A DNA stretch of 64,000 nt from Rufibacter roseolus (lineage in GTDB: Bacteria > Bacteroidota > Bacteroidia > Cytophagales > Hymenobacteraceae), in the NCBI RefSeq assembly GCF_017916365.1, contig NZ_JAFMSU010000002.1:1426001-1490000 (forward strand), in the 5' to 3' direction. The position numbers were made by a program, and so were the translations under genes. Shown here piece by piece: positions 8,858 through 16,605 of this stretch (positions within the stretch are counted from its first letter, which is position 1; every line of letters begins with the position of its first letter). A model generated the notes under the pieces. The model saw nothing but the letters and a program-made list of their open reading frames with translations, was not told where the DNA came from and made no database searches.

Positions 8858-9985
8858 ATGAGAAAGAACAGAATCATGTTTGCGGCCGGAGTTGCCTTTG
8901 CAGCCCTGGGCTGTGTGGCCGGTACGGTTAACCAGGGAGAGCCTTCCCTCAAAGAAGTGTTCAAGGATGACTTCTACGTGGGCGCGGCCCTGAACTACCA
9001 GCAGGCAAGCGGCAAAGACCCTAAAGCCGAGGCTATCATTGCAAAGCACTTCAGCACCATCACCCCCGAGAACCTGCTCAAGTGGGGAAGCGTGCATCCG
9101 CAACCAGATAAGTATAACTTCAAACCCGCCGATGACTACGTGGCACTGGGCAAGAAGCATAAGATGTTTATCGTGGGGCACACCCTCACCTGGCACCAGC
9201 AAACCCCAAACTGGGTTTTTGAAGCAGAGCCCGGCAAGCCCGCCACCAAAGAGCAGCTCCTAAAGCGCCAGACTGAGCACATCATGACCGTGGCCGGCCG
9301 CTACAAAGGTCAGATCAACGGCTGGGATGTGGTGAACGAGGCCCTGAACGATGACGGTACCATGCGGCAAAGCAAGTGGTACCAGATCGCAGGGGAGGAT
9401 TTCCTGTCCAATGCCTTTGCCACCGCCCAAAAAGCAGACCCCAAAGCCGAGCTTTACTACAATGACTACAGCCTCTGGAAGCCTGCCAAAGCCGATGGCG
9501 CTGTGAAACTGGTGAAAAGCCTGCAGGCGAAAGGCCTGAAAGTAACCGGGATTGGCATGCAGGGTCATTACGGCCTGGAACACCCTTCCATCCAGCAGAT
9601 TGAGGAAAGCATCATCAAGTTCTCCAAAGTTGGGAAAGTGATGTTCACCGAGCTGGACATTGACGTGCTTCCTAACCCTTCTAACCGCCAGGGTGCTGAT
9701 ATTGATGCCACCTTTGAGTTTGACCAGAAATACAACATTTACACCAAGGGCCTGCCTGAGGAGGTACAGCAGAAACTGGCCAAACGCTACGCCGACCTCT
9801 TTGCGCTTTTCCACAAGCATAGAGACAAAATCACCCGCGTGACCTTCTGGGGCGTCACCGATACGGATTCCTGGCTTAACGATTGGCCCATCAAAGGCCG
9901 CACCAGCTACCCGCTCATCTTCGACCGCAACTACCAACCCAAGCCAGCCTTCCAAGCCATTGTCAACACAGTGAAGAAATCGTAA
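8858..9985 (+). CDS. GH10 endo-1,4-beta-xylanase, lipoprotein
   Basis: The 375-residue enzyme cuts the beta-1,4 xylan backbone. The ATG at 8858 gives MRKNRIMFAAGVAFAALGC, a lipoprotein signal with the modified Cys at residue 19, so the enzyme is membrane-anchored. A TTG at 8843 is an alternative but less likely start. GH10 motifs are clear: WHQQTPNW, the acid/base Glu161 in WDVVNEAL, and the nucleophile Glu265 in FTELDIDV. There is one catalytic domain and no carbohydrate-binding module. It lies alone between two hairpins, with the 16-base palindrome in its promoter region. Confidence 0.97.
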   Translation: MRKNRIMFAAGVAFAALGCVAGTVNQGEPSLKEVFKDDFYVGAALNYQQASGKDPKAEAIIAKHFSTITPENLLKWGSVHPQPDKYNFKPADDYVALGKKHKMFIVGHTLTWHQQTPNWVFEAEPGKPATKEQLLKRQTEHIMTVAGRYKGQINGWDVVNEALNDDGTMRQSKWYQIAGEDFLSNAFATAQKADPKAELYYNDYSLWKPAKADGAVKLVKSLQAKGLKVTGIGMQGHYGLEHPSIQQIEESIIKFSKVGKVMFTELDIDVLPNPSNRQGADIDATFEFDQKYNIYTKGLPEEVQQKLAKRYADLFALFHKHRDKITRVTFWGVTDTDSWLNDWPIKGRTSYPLIFDRNYQPKPAFQAIVNTVKKS

Positions 9986-10022
9986 GGGAAGAAGTCAGGC
10001 TAGCATTTTAGCTTTATATATG

Positions 10023-10079
10023 AAACCCCTCTGTTTAGGGACTGTTTTAAGAGAAACAGCCCCTAAACAGAGGGGTTTT
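10023..10079 (+). terminator. Strong hairpin terminator after xylanase
   Basis: AAACCCCTCTGTTTAGGG at 10023 pairs with a perfect complement ending at 10079, and the stem continues inward with CTGTTT/AAACAG. It is one of the longest stems in the window. Confidence 0.85.
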
Positions 10080-10415
10080 CTTTTGGAAGCGGCAATGTGG
10101 GTAGCGAGCTACATAACTTATAAATGCGTCTCTTCAACTATATGACTCCCTTCAACGCGGATTCTCCCCTTGAGGGGAGATAAAGAGGGGTGGTTACACG
10201 GAGAGCACGCATTTCAGAGTTAATCGCAAATGGCATCTTTTTACTACAGAAGCAAAGCATTATCAGCAATGCGTAAACCGGCAGATGTAAACACCCTTAT
10301 TCGCTCCCCTCAAGGGGAGAATATGCGTTAATTGGCCACAATTGGAGTTACTGCAGCGTCCGCACTTTTAAAAAAAGTTTTCAACTTCCTAGGTTAAACT
10401 CAAGCTACAAGGCCC
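10080..10415. repeat. Gene-free region with long inverted repeat (10156-10192 / 10292-10328)
   Basis: No gene is apparent. Two inverted arms share the core TTCTCCCCTTGAGGGGAG, itself palindromic, with matching flanks GCGGA or GCATA on one side and A-rich then GGGTG on the other. The arms are separated by about 100 bases. This resembles a small palindromic mobile or REP-type element. No transposase is present. Confidence 0.5.
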
Positions 10416-11267
10416 CTACTCACGACTTGTCTGTGCCTCTTCCAATTGAATCAAGTCCCGCAGTAATTCCAGAGACACTTCACCAGGCTTACCGTTTCCT
10501 ACGGGTTTGCCGTCTACTTCCACAATGGGCAAGATGCGTTTGGTGGTGCTGGTCATGAAAGCCTCCTTTGCTTGGGCGATATTCTCCAGCGTCACAGTGC
10601 CCTCCTCCACTCGGTATTTCTTACTGGCCAGTTCCAGAACATTTTTGCGGGTGATGCCTTTGAGAATTTCTTTAGCGGGGGTCACGAGGGTATTGTCCGC
10701 CCGCACGATGAAGAAGTTGCTGCGCGGGAATTCTGATACTACGCCCTGCTGGTGGTAGAGCACGTCATCGGCGCCCAGGGCTTTTACTTTCTGGATGAGC
10801 CGGATGCCCACTGTGTAGTTGATGGTTTTGGCTTCGGCCAGTTCCCGCACGTATTCGTGGGTGATGATCTTGATGCCGGCGGCCTGTTGCGCTTCTGAAG
10901 GCAAGGTGAGCGGCTGCTCAATCATGATCAGGTTGGGCGGGCCGGGGTTATAGCCGTTCTCTGAGTAGCCACCGGTCAGAATCATTTTCACGCCCGAGTC
11001 TCCCAGTCCGTTCATCTGGATCAGGCGGGTAATGGAGGCTTTCAGGTCCTCGGCGGGCAGCGGTACTTCCAGGCCCATGAGTTGGGCAGAGTTGAAGAAG
11101 CGGCCCAGGTAACCGTCCAGGAAAAGCGGGTGGCCGTTCTGGGTTTTGAAGAAATCGAAAATGCCGTATCCGCGCTGGATGGCCAGGTCGCTTACGTGCA
11201 GGTACGTGCTATCCAGCGGCAGGAATTCCTCGTTGAGGTAGGCGTACAATCTATGGTCTGATGACAT
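10416..11267 (-). CDS. PLP-dependent class IV aminotransferase
   Basis: The 283-residue protein belongs to the branched-chain/D-amino-acid/aminodeoxychorismate lyase fold. It shows QRGYGIFDFFKTQNG near the N-terminus and the lysine region AEAKTINYTVGIRLIQKVKA, plus SEFPRSNFFIV and the late GITRKNVLELA. It makes or consumes an amino acid using pyridoxal phosphate in the cytoplasm; the exact substrate cannot be read from sequence. Its ATG lies inside the end of the upstream aminopeptidase gene (17-base overlap), which implies translational coupling. Confidence 0.9.
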   Translation of the reverse strand: MSSDHRLYAYLNEEFLPLDSTYLHVSDLAIQRGYGIFDFFKTQNGHPLFLDGYLGRFFNSAQLMGLEVPLPAEDLKASITRLIQMNGLGDSGVKMILTGGYSENGYNPGPPNLIMIEQPLTLPSEAQQAAGIKIITHEYVRELAEAKTINYTVGIRLIQKVKALGADDVLYHQQGVVSEFPRSNFFIVRADNTLVTPAKEILKGITRKNVLELASKKYRVEEGTVTLENIAQAKEAFMTSTTKRILPIVEVDGKPVGNGKPGEVSLELLRDLIQLEEAQTSRE

Positions 11268-12387
11268 GGTGTTTCTTTAGGATATCAAGGGTTTTATCTA
11301 CCGGCAAGGCCTCTACTTTGGTTTTGTCTTTGCCTAGGGTGGTCTCGGCTTTGAAAAGGGAGTTGAGGATGGCTTCCTCGGTGGCTTCAATAGTGGCCAT
11401 GAACAGCGGCGACATCTCATCGTTGCGCAGCAGTGTCACAGTCTGGGTTTTCTCTTTCGCCACGTGCGGTATGCGCAACGATGGGTTAGCTGAAAAAGCC
11501 ACCACGTAATCGCCGCTGCCGTTGGAGGCGATGCCGCCGGTCTTGCCCAGGCCTAGCATGGCGCGTTTGGCCATCCGCTCCAGGTTACGGGCATCCACGG
11601 GCGCATCAGTAGCCACGATGATCATGCAGGAACCGTCGGCTTTCTCCAGGATCTGCTGCCGGAAAGAGAACTTCTCCAGTTCCTCTCCTACCGGTGCGCC
11701 GGCCACCTGCAGCACACCCCCGAAATTGGTTTGCACCAGCACGCCCACGGTGTAACCGCCCAAACTGGCCGGCAGCTTGCGGGAGGAAGTCCCGATGCCG
11801 CCTTTGAACCCGAAGCAGATGGTGCCGGTGCCCGCGCCTACGTTCCCCTCCTCCACCGCGCCGCCTTTGGCTTTCTGGATGGCTTCCAGCACGTGCTTCT
11901 CGGTGACGTGCCGCCCCCGGATGTCATTCAGGCCACCATCGTTCGTCTCGCCCACTACCGCATTTACTGACTGCACCTTCTCGTTGCCCGACTGTTGCAG
12001 GGTGTGCGTAATGACACCGTTTATGGCAGTGGCTACACTCAGAGTATTGGTCAGGATGATGGGACTTTCCAGGTTGCCTAGTTCCATCACCTGTGTGGTG
12101 CCCGCCAGTTTCCCGAATCCATTGCCCACGAATACTGCCGCCGGCACTTTCTCCTGGAACAGGTTGCCGGTGTGCGGCAGAATGGCGGTGACACCCGTCC
12201 GGATGTCGTTGCCCTTGTTCAGGGTAACCTGTCCCACCTGTACGCCAGCCACATCGGTAATGGCGTTCTCTTGTCCGGTGGGCAGTACACCGATTTTTAT
12301 CCCGTATTCCCGGACCCGTTTGCGTTCCTGGCCCCAGGTTGAACTCGTGATTACCATCATTAGAAGCAATAGCAGAACAGGTTTCAT
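11251..12387 (-). CDS. P1-family (DmpA/BapA-type) aminopeptidase
   Basis: The 378-residue protein has a signal peptide (MKPVLLLLLMMVITSSTWG) and the Ntn-hydrolase organisation of DmpA/BapA enzymes. Autocleavage would occur before Ser291 in SNGSGDYVVAFS, the conserved maturation site. Further family stretches are NDIRTGVTAILPH, VNAVVGETNDGGLND and FGFKGGIGTSSR. Members remove N-terminal amino acids or beta-amino acids from peptides in the periplasm. Pairing with an overlapping aminotransferase suggests amino acid salvage from unusual peptides, which is inference. Confidence 0.93.
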   Translation of the reverse strand: MKPVLLLLLMMVITSSTWGQERKRVREYGIKIGVLPTGQENAITDVAGVQVGQVTLNKGNDIRTGVTAILPHTGNLFQEKVPAAVFVGNGFGKLAGTTQVMELGNLESPIILTNTLSVATAINGVITHTLQQSGNEKVQSVNAVVGETNDGGLNDIRGRHVTEKHVLEAIQKAKGGAVEEGNVGAGTGTICFGFKGGIGTSSRKLPASLGGYTVGVLVQTNFGGVLQVAGAPVGEELEKFSFRQQILEKADGSCMIIVATDAPVDARNLERMAKRAMLGLGKTGGIASNGSGDYVVAFSANPSLRIPHVAKEKTQTVTLLRNDEMSPLFMATIEATEEAILNSLFKAETTLGKDKTKVEALPVDKTLDILKKHHVIRP

Positions 12388-12550
12388 TTGCAGAAGAGAG
12401 TTGCCGGGGTAAATCTATCGGTTCTGCTGGAATAATACCTTCCTCTCCTTCAAATCAATCCCTGTTTAGGGTCCGATTTCCGGAAAAAGGCCCGAAAGAA
12501 GCTTTTCATTTTCCCGCCAGATGAAGTATCTTTCTACAAAATCCAAACGA

Positions 12551-14224
12551 ATGAACAGACGAAATTTCCTAAGAACCGGTTCTTTGGCCGGGATCACTTT
12601 ATCGGCTTTTGGGCTGGGCGCCTGCGCGGCTACCCCCTCGGCTACTGCTACCGCCACCACTGGCAACGAAACTCCAACAGATGCAACCAAAAGCGAAGCC
12701 GCTGCGGCCAATACTGACCCTGCCGATTTCCAACTGAACGAGGTGACCGTCCAGGAACTGCAGCGCAAAATGCAATCGGGTGAGCTTACCTCCAAAGCCA
12801 TTACCCAGTTGTACCTGGACCGCATTCAGGCCGTGGACAAGAGCGGACCTAAAATCAATTCGGTCATAGAGGTCAACCCAGACGCCATTCAGATTGCCGA
12901 AGCCATGGACCAGGAGCGCAAGGCGGGCAAAGTACGCGGACCGCTGCACGGCATTCCGGTGATGGTTAAAGACAATGTGGACACCCATGATAAAATGTCT
13001 ACCTCGGCCGGTACCCTGGCCCTCGCCGATAACAAAGCCAGCAAAGACGCTTTCATCGTGAGCCAGTTGCGGGCAGCGGGCGCGGTGATCATCGGGAAAA
13101 CCAACCTGAGCGAGTGGGCCAATTTCCGTTCTACCAACTCTTCCAGCGGCTGGAGCGGGCGCGGCGGTCAAACCAAAAACGCATATGTCCTGGATCGCAC
13201 GCCCTGTGGTTCCAGCTCCGGATCTGGGGTGGCCGTGTCGGCTAACCTGTGCGCCGTAACCGTAGGCACCGAGACCAACGGCTCCATCGTCTGCCCGGCA
13301 GCCGTGAGCGGCGTGGTAGGCTTCAAGCCGACCGTGGGCTTGGTGAGCCGCTCGGGTATTATCCCTATTTCGCACACCCAGGACACCGCCGGCCCAATTG
13401 CCAGAACGGTGACTGATGCCGCTATTCTAATGGGCGTGCTGGCCGGGGTTGATCCTAATGATGCGGTCACCAAAGAAAGCACCGGTAAAGCCTTTACTGA
13501 TTACACCCAATTTCTGGACGTGAACGCCCTGCAAGGAAAGCGCATCGGGGTGGAGAAATCTTTCCTGGAAGGCCACGTGGCCATTGATGCGTTGCTGCGC
13601 CAGGCCCTGGAACAACTCAAAAGCAAAGGTGCCACCATTGTGGAAGTGGAAGCCATGAAGAGCATCAGGGATGTTTCCAGAGACAGCTTCAAGATTCTGC
13701 AGTACGAGTTCAAGGATGGCGTGAACAAGTACCTGGCCACCGCCAATGCCCAGGTGAAAACCCTCAAAGACGTTATTGAATACAACAAGCGGAACGAGAA
13801 AACCTCCATGCCTTTCTTCAAGCAGGAGATCCTGGAGATGTCTGATAAACTGGGCGACCTGAACACGAAGGAGTACAAAGACGCCGTGAAGAAACAGGTG
13901 TCCGGCTCCCGGGCAGCCATTGACAAGCTTATGAAGGACAACAAGCTGGATGCCATCGCCGGCCCTACCTACGGCCCAAGCTGGTGTATTGATCTGGTGA
14001 ACGGTGACTCTTTCACCGGTTACGGCATGTCTACGCCGGCGGCCATCTCGGGGTACCCACACGTTACGGTGCCTTTGGGCCAGGTACAGGGTCTGCCGGT
14101 AGGTATTTCCTTCTTTGGGGGTGCCTACTCAGAGCCTAAACTGTTCGGGATTGCCTATGCCTACGAGCAAATCTCCAAACACCGGACCGCGCCTAAATTC
14201 CTGAAGACCACTAATCCGTCATAA
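12551..14224 (+). CDS. Amidase signature family protein, Tat-exported
   Basis: The ATG at 12551 gives MNRRNFLRTGSLAGI, a twin-arginine signal, and a Cys at the end of LSAFGLGAC suggests lipidation. After a low-complexity Ala/Thr linker comes a complete amidase signature domain with the Ser-cisSer-Lys triad: Lys140 in VMVKDN, Ser221 in PCGSSSGS and Ser245 in TETNGSIVCPA. These enzymes hydrolyse amides in the periplasm or envelope; the substrate is unknown. The length (557) is normal. The frame opens ten codons earlier but the Tat motif decides the start. Confidence 0.94.
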   Translation: MNRRNFLRTGSLAGITLSAFGLGACAATPSATATATTGNETPTDATKSEAAAANTDPADFQLNEVTVQELQRKMQSGELTSKAITQLYLDRIQAVDKSGPKINSVIEVNPDAIQIAEAMDQERKAGKVRGPLHGIPVMVKDNVDTHDKMSTSAGTLALADNKASKDAFIVSQLRAAGAVIIGKTNLSEWANFRSTNSSSGWSGRGGQTKNAYVLDRTPCGSSSGSGVAVSANLCAVTVGTETNGSIVCPAAVSGVVGFKPTVGLVSRSGIIPISHTQDTAGPIARTVTDAAILMGVLAGVDPNDAVTKESTGKAFTDYTQFLDVNALQGKRIGVEKSFLEGHVAIDALLRQALEQLKSKGATIVEVEAMKSIRDVSRDSFKILQYEFKDGVNKYLATANAQVKTLKDVIEYNKRNEKTSMPFFKQEILEMSDKLGDLNTKEYKDAVKKQVSGSRAAIDKLMKDNKLDAIAGPTYGPSWCIDLVNGDSFTGYGMSTPAAISGYPHVTVPLGQVQGLPVGISFFGGAYSEPKLFGIAYAYEQISKHRTAPKFLKTTNPS

Positions 14225-14260
14225 GGCGTTTCAGGGTTGATTTGATTAAGAGCTGGATTT

Positions 14261-14323
14261 AGCGCAGTTTGGTTTAAGGCTTGTGTTTAAGACACTGGCC
14301 TTAAACCAAACTGCGCTTTTTTC
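14261..14323 (+). terminator. Strong hairpin terminator after amidase
   Basis: AGCGCAGTTTGGTTTAAGGC pairs perfectly with its complement at 14298-14317 and is followed by a run of T. Confidence 0.9.
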
Positions 14324-14388
14324 TTGAAAACCGACCAGGTACTTTTCCCTAACTAAATATCGCTACCCTCCTGTATACCTCATCCATT

Positions 14389-14480
14389 TGTCATCTTGGA
14401 AAGATCTTGTGAGCGTACTAATAAGGCTTATAGTAAGCATAATTACCGTTCGCCCACAAGATCCTTTTAGGATGACAGAG
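14389..14480. repeat. REP-like inverted repeat
   Basis: TGTCATCTTGGAAAGATCTTGTG (read in parts: TGTCATCTTGG then AAAGATCTTGTG) is mirrored by CACAAGATCCTTTTAGGATGACA at 14455-14477, separated by about 45 bases. Such GTCATCCT...GGATCTTGTG elements are common dispersed repeats in relatives, as far as I recall. No gene lies inside. Confidence 0.5.
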
Positions 14481-14483
14481 AAG

Positions 14484-14598
14484 GGTGGGTCAGGATGAAA
14501 ATGGAGGGTGGGTTAGGACGGAAAGGGAGGGCTGGTCAGGATAGTAATGGAGAGTTGTTCAGGATGGTAATGGAGAGTTGGTCAGGATGAAAATAAAG
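14484..14598. repeat. Five tandem copies of a 23-base repeat
   Basis: The unit is roughly GGTGGGTCAGGATGAAAATGGAG (read as GGTGGGTCAGGAT plus GAAAATGGAG). Five consecutive copies start at 14484, 14507, 14530, 14553 and 14576, each differing at a few positions. The repeat is gene-free and lies between two terminators, next to the REP-like element. Confidence 0.8.
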
Positions 14599-14657
14599 GG
14601 TCAACAAGGTTTCCCAGGAAATGCAGTCCTATTAACATGACTTTGGTGAAAAAAACA

Positions 14658-14690
14658 AAACGGGCCTGAACATCATGTTCAAGCCCGTTT
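14658..14690 (-). terminator. Terminator of the PepSY gene
   Basis: AAACGGGC...GAAC and GTTCAAGCCCGTTT form a stem about 108 bases beyond the minus-strand gene's stop. On the minus strand it is followed by T-rich sequence. Confidence 0.7.
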
Positions 14691-14798
14691 GCATTTGACG
14701 CTAAAACTAAACTTATCTTAAGAGGCACAAGACCTAATCTGACTGAATCTATTTTGAAGCTCTTTTAAAAAAATCAGCACCAAAACAAGGCAGAAGCA

Positions 14799-16115
14799 TT
14801 ATGCTCTAGTCACCGCCGCTCTGGGGGCTACCTGGCTGCCTTTGGATTTCTTCTTCAGTTTGTTCCACCAGATGAGCGTGCCGGTGATAGGCAAACTGGT
14901 AGCGATGAGGCAGACGATGAAATAGATGATCTTGGAGAACGTCCCGAAAATCTCGCCTACGTGCAGACCTTTCACAGAGGCCGCGATTTTCTCGTTGAAC
15001 TTCTTGTCAGCAAATTTCTCCACTTTCAGGGCCTTGCCGGTGTACTGGTCCAGCTGCACTTTATCGGAAGCCGAGAGGGTGAAGAAGCCGCTTTTTGATT
15101 TGTTCACTACCACGGCACCGGTAGAATCAGCAGGCAAAGAGATGCGGTAATTCCCTTCGTAAGGCAGAATGCCGTTGGTGATATTCAAAATATCTGAAAT
15201 AGAAGGTTGCTGGGCTGTCTTACTGGCCAGGTCAGAGGTCATGGGTTTTTCTGTGCGCTGCTTGAAGATCTGGTCACCAATGACGGCACTTGCGCCTGCG
15301 CGGTACCAGTCAAAAGACCAGCAAAGGCCGGTGAGGGCCATGATGAGCAAGAAGAACGAGGAATAGAATCCCAGCGAGTTGTGCAGGTCATGGTTGATGC
15401 GTTTCCAGTTGCCGCTGGTTTTGATCTTTAGACCCTGTTTCCAGTTCTTCAGTTTCTTAGGGAACCAGATCACCAGACCCGTTAGGATGATGAACACGAA
15501 GATGATGGTAGAGGCGCCCACCACAATTTTACCGGGGTTGAGCGCACCGGGCTCACCTTTCACCAAGAGGGACCGGTGAATGGCTTCGGCGGTTTCAAAG
15601 AACTCATGGGCCGGGCCATCGGTGGTGCCTTTCACCTCACCGGTGTATTGATCCACCAAGTACGTTTTACCACGGCCACCGCCGCCACCTGGTCCGCCGG
15701 GACCACCCTTGCCGCCTTTTTGACCTTCGCCACCAGCACCAGGACCGGCTGCCATTGCTGGCTTAGCACCTTCGGCTTTGGCCTTCTCCCCTTCTGGTTT
15801 GCCTCCTTTGTCCCCTTCCTCTTTTTTAAGGGTGAAACGGTACGGCTTAGCTGGGTCCTGCGGAATCTGAAGGGCGGTCACTTTGCCTTTCTGGGCCTGC
15901 TGCAGTTTAATGATCAATTCATCCGGAGATAGAGCCACGGCATTGGCCGGTACCTGCACGCTGAATTTGCCGGGCTCCAGAGCTTCCTCAATCTCGGTGT
16001 GGAAGGTGAAGATGGTACCGGTGAGACACACCAGGAACAGTACCAGCCCGCTGGCCAGCCCTAACCAAAGGTGAATGTCATTGAACAATTTGCGCCAGGT
16101 GAACCCTTTTTTCAT
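14799..16115 (-). CDS. PepSY-associated transmembrane protein
   Basis: The 438-residue inner membrane protein has a first helix (HLWLGLASGLVLFLVCLTGTIFTF, read as an uncharged stretch after residue 15), a periplasmic PepSY-type region, a second helix near VVGASTIIFVFIILTGLVIWF, a third at LGFYSSFFLLIMALTGLCW and a fourth near the C-terminus. Conserved His residues in HLWLG and HDLHNSLG fit the PiuB/siderophore-iron-reductase-like group, which often acts in iron uptake. A Gly/Lys-rich low-complexity insert lies near residues 122-150. The upstream region has palindromes that could be an iron box. Confidence 0.88.
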   Translation of the reverse strand: MKKGFTWRKLFNDIHLWLGLASGLVLFLVCLTGTIFTFHTEIEEALEPGKFSVQVPANAVALSPDELIIKLQQAQKGKVTALQIPQDPAKPYRFTLKKEEGDKGGKPEGEKAKAEGAKPAMAAGPGAGGEGQKGGKGGPGGPGGGGGRGKTYLVDQYTGEVKGTTDGPAHEFFETAEAIHRSLLVKGEPGALNPGKIVVGASTIIFVFIILTGLVIWFPKKLKNWKQGLKIKTSGNWKRINHDLHNSLGFYSSFFLLIMALTGLCWSFDWYRAGASAVIGDQIFKQRTEKPMTSDLASKTAQQPSISDILNITNGILPYEGNYRISLPADSTGAVVVNKSKSGFFTLSASDKVQLDQYTGKALKVEKFADKKFNEKIAASVKGLHVGEIFGTFSKIIYFIVCLIATSLPITGTLIWWNKLKKKSKGSQVAPRAAVTRA

Positions 16116-16605
16116 GGATGCTTCTACTTTATGAATGTACTTGATTTCCGCTTTGGGGCTGTTTCTCAGGAATTGGGCTTTAAACCGGTACCTTGTTGAA
16201 AGGCTGGGAGGTATGACAATCCTTCTCCTTTACACGATGGCAAACTAACCATCTATTTAGATTAATTCCAAACTGAAGGAAAAAGAATCGGCACCAAATA
16301 TTAGATTATCTAGATGGGATTAAAAAATGGTCTCCAGCGATGCTGGCGTCGTTGTTTGAAAGGCGCAATCGGCACGTGGAATTATATTCAATTTTTCCTA
16401 TTTAAACTCATGGCTACGCCCACTTTCTTTAAGGAAAGAACTCAAGGGAAGGGGCATTTTGAGGAATTGGCAATCTGGTCCGATCCTCCAAACCAAAGGC
16501 CTCCATCTCCTCTGGAAAAACCCTAAAAAGGTTGCGGTAGCGGACTCCTTGCCTCTTTTATATCATGCAAGCTCTCCGTAACTTACTGCGCATTTCTACC
16601 CTTCT
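16116..16605. promoter_or_regulatory. Divergent intergenic region with TAGAT/ATCTA palindromes
   Basis: This stretch of 490 bases shows no believable gene. ATCTATTTAGAT at 16251-16262 and TAGATTATCTAGAT at 16302-16315 share a TAGAT/ATCTA half-site. TTTAGATTAATTCCAAA at 16256-16272 is an imperfect dyad that resembles an iron-repressor box. Both PepSY and tricorn-like genes start from this region. Confidence 0.45.

Noticed and set aside
16314..16526. 70-codon plus-strand frame before the tricorn-like gene
   Set aside because: The translation is low-complexity and family-free, and it overlaps likely promoter palindromes.
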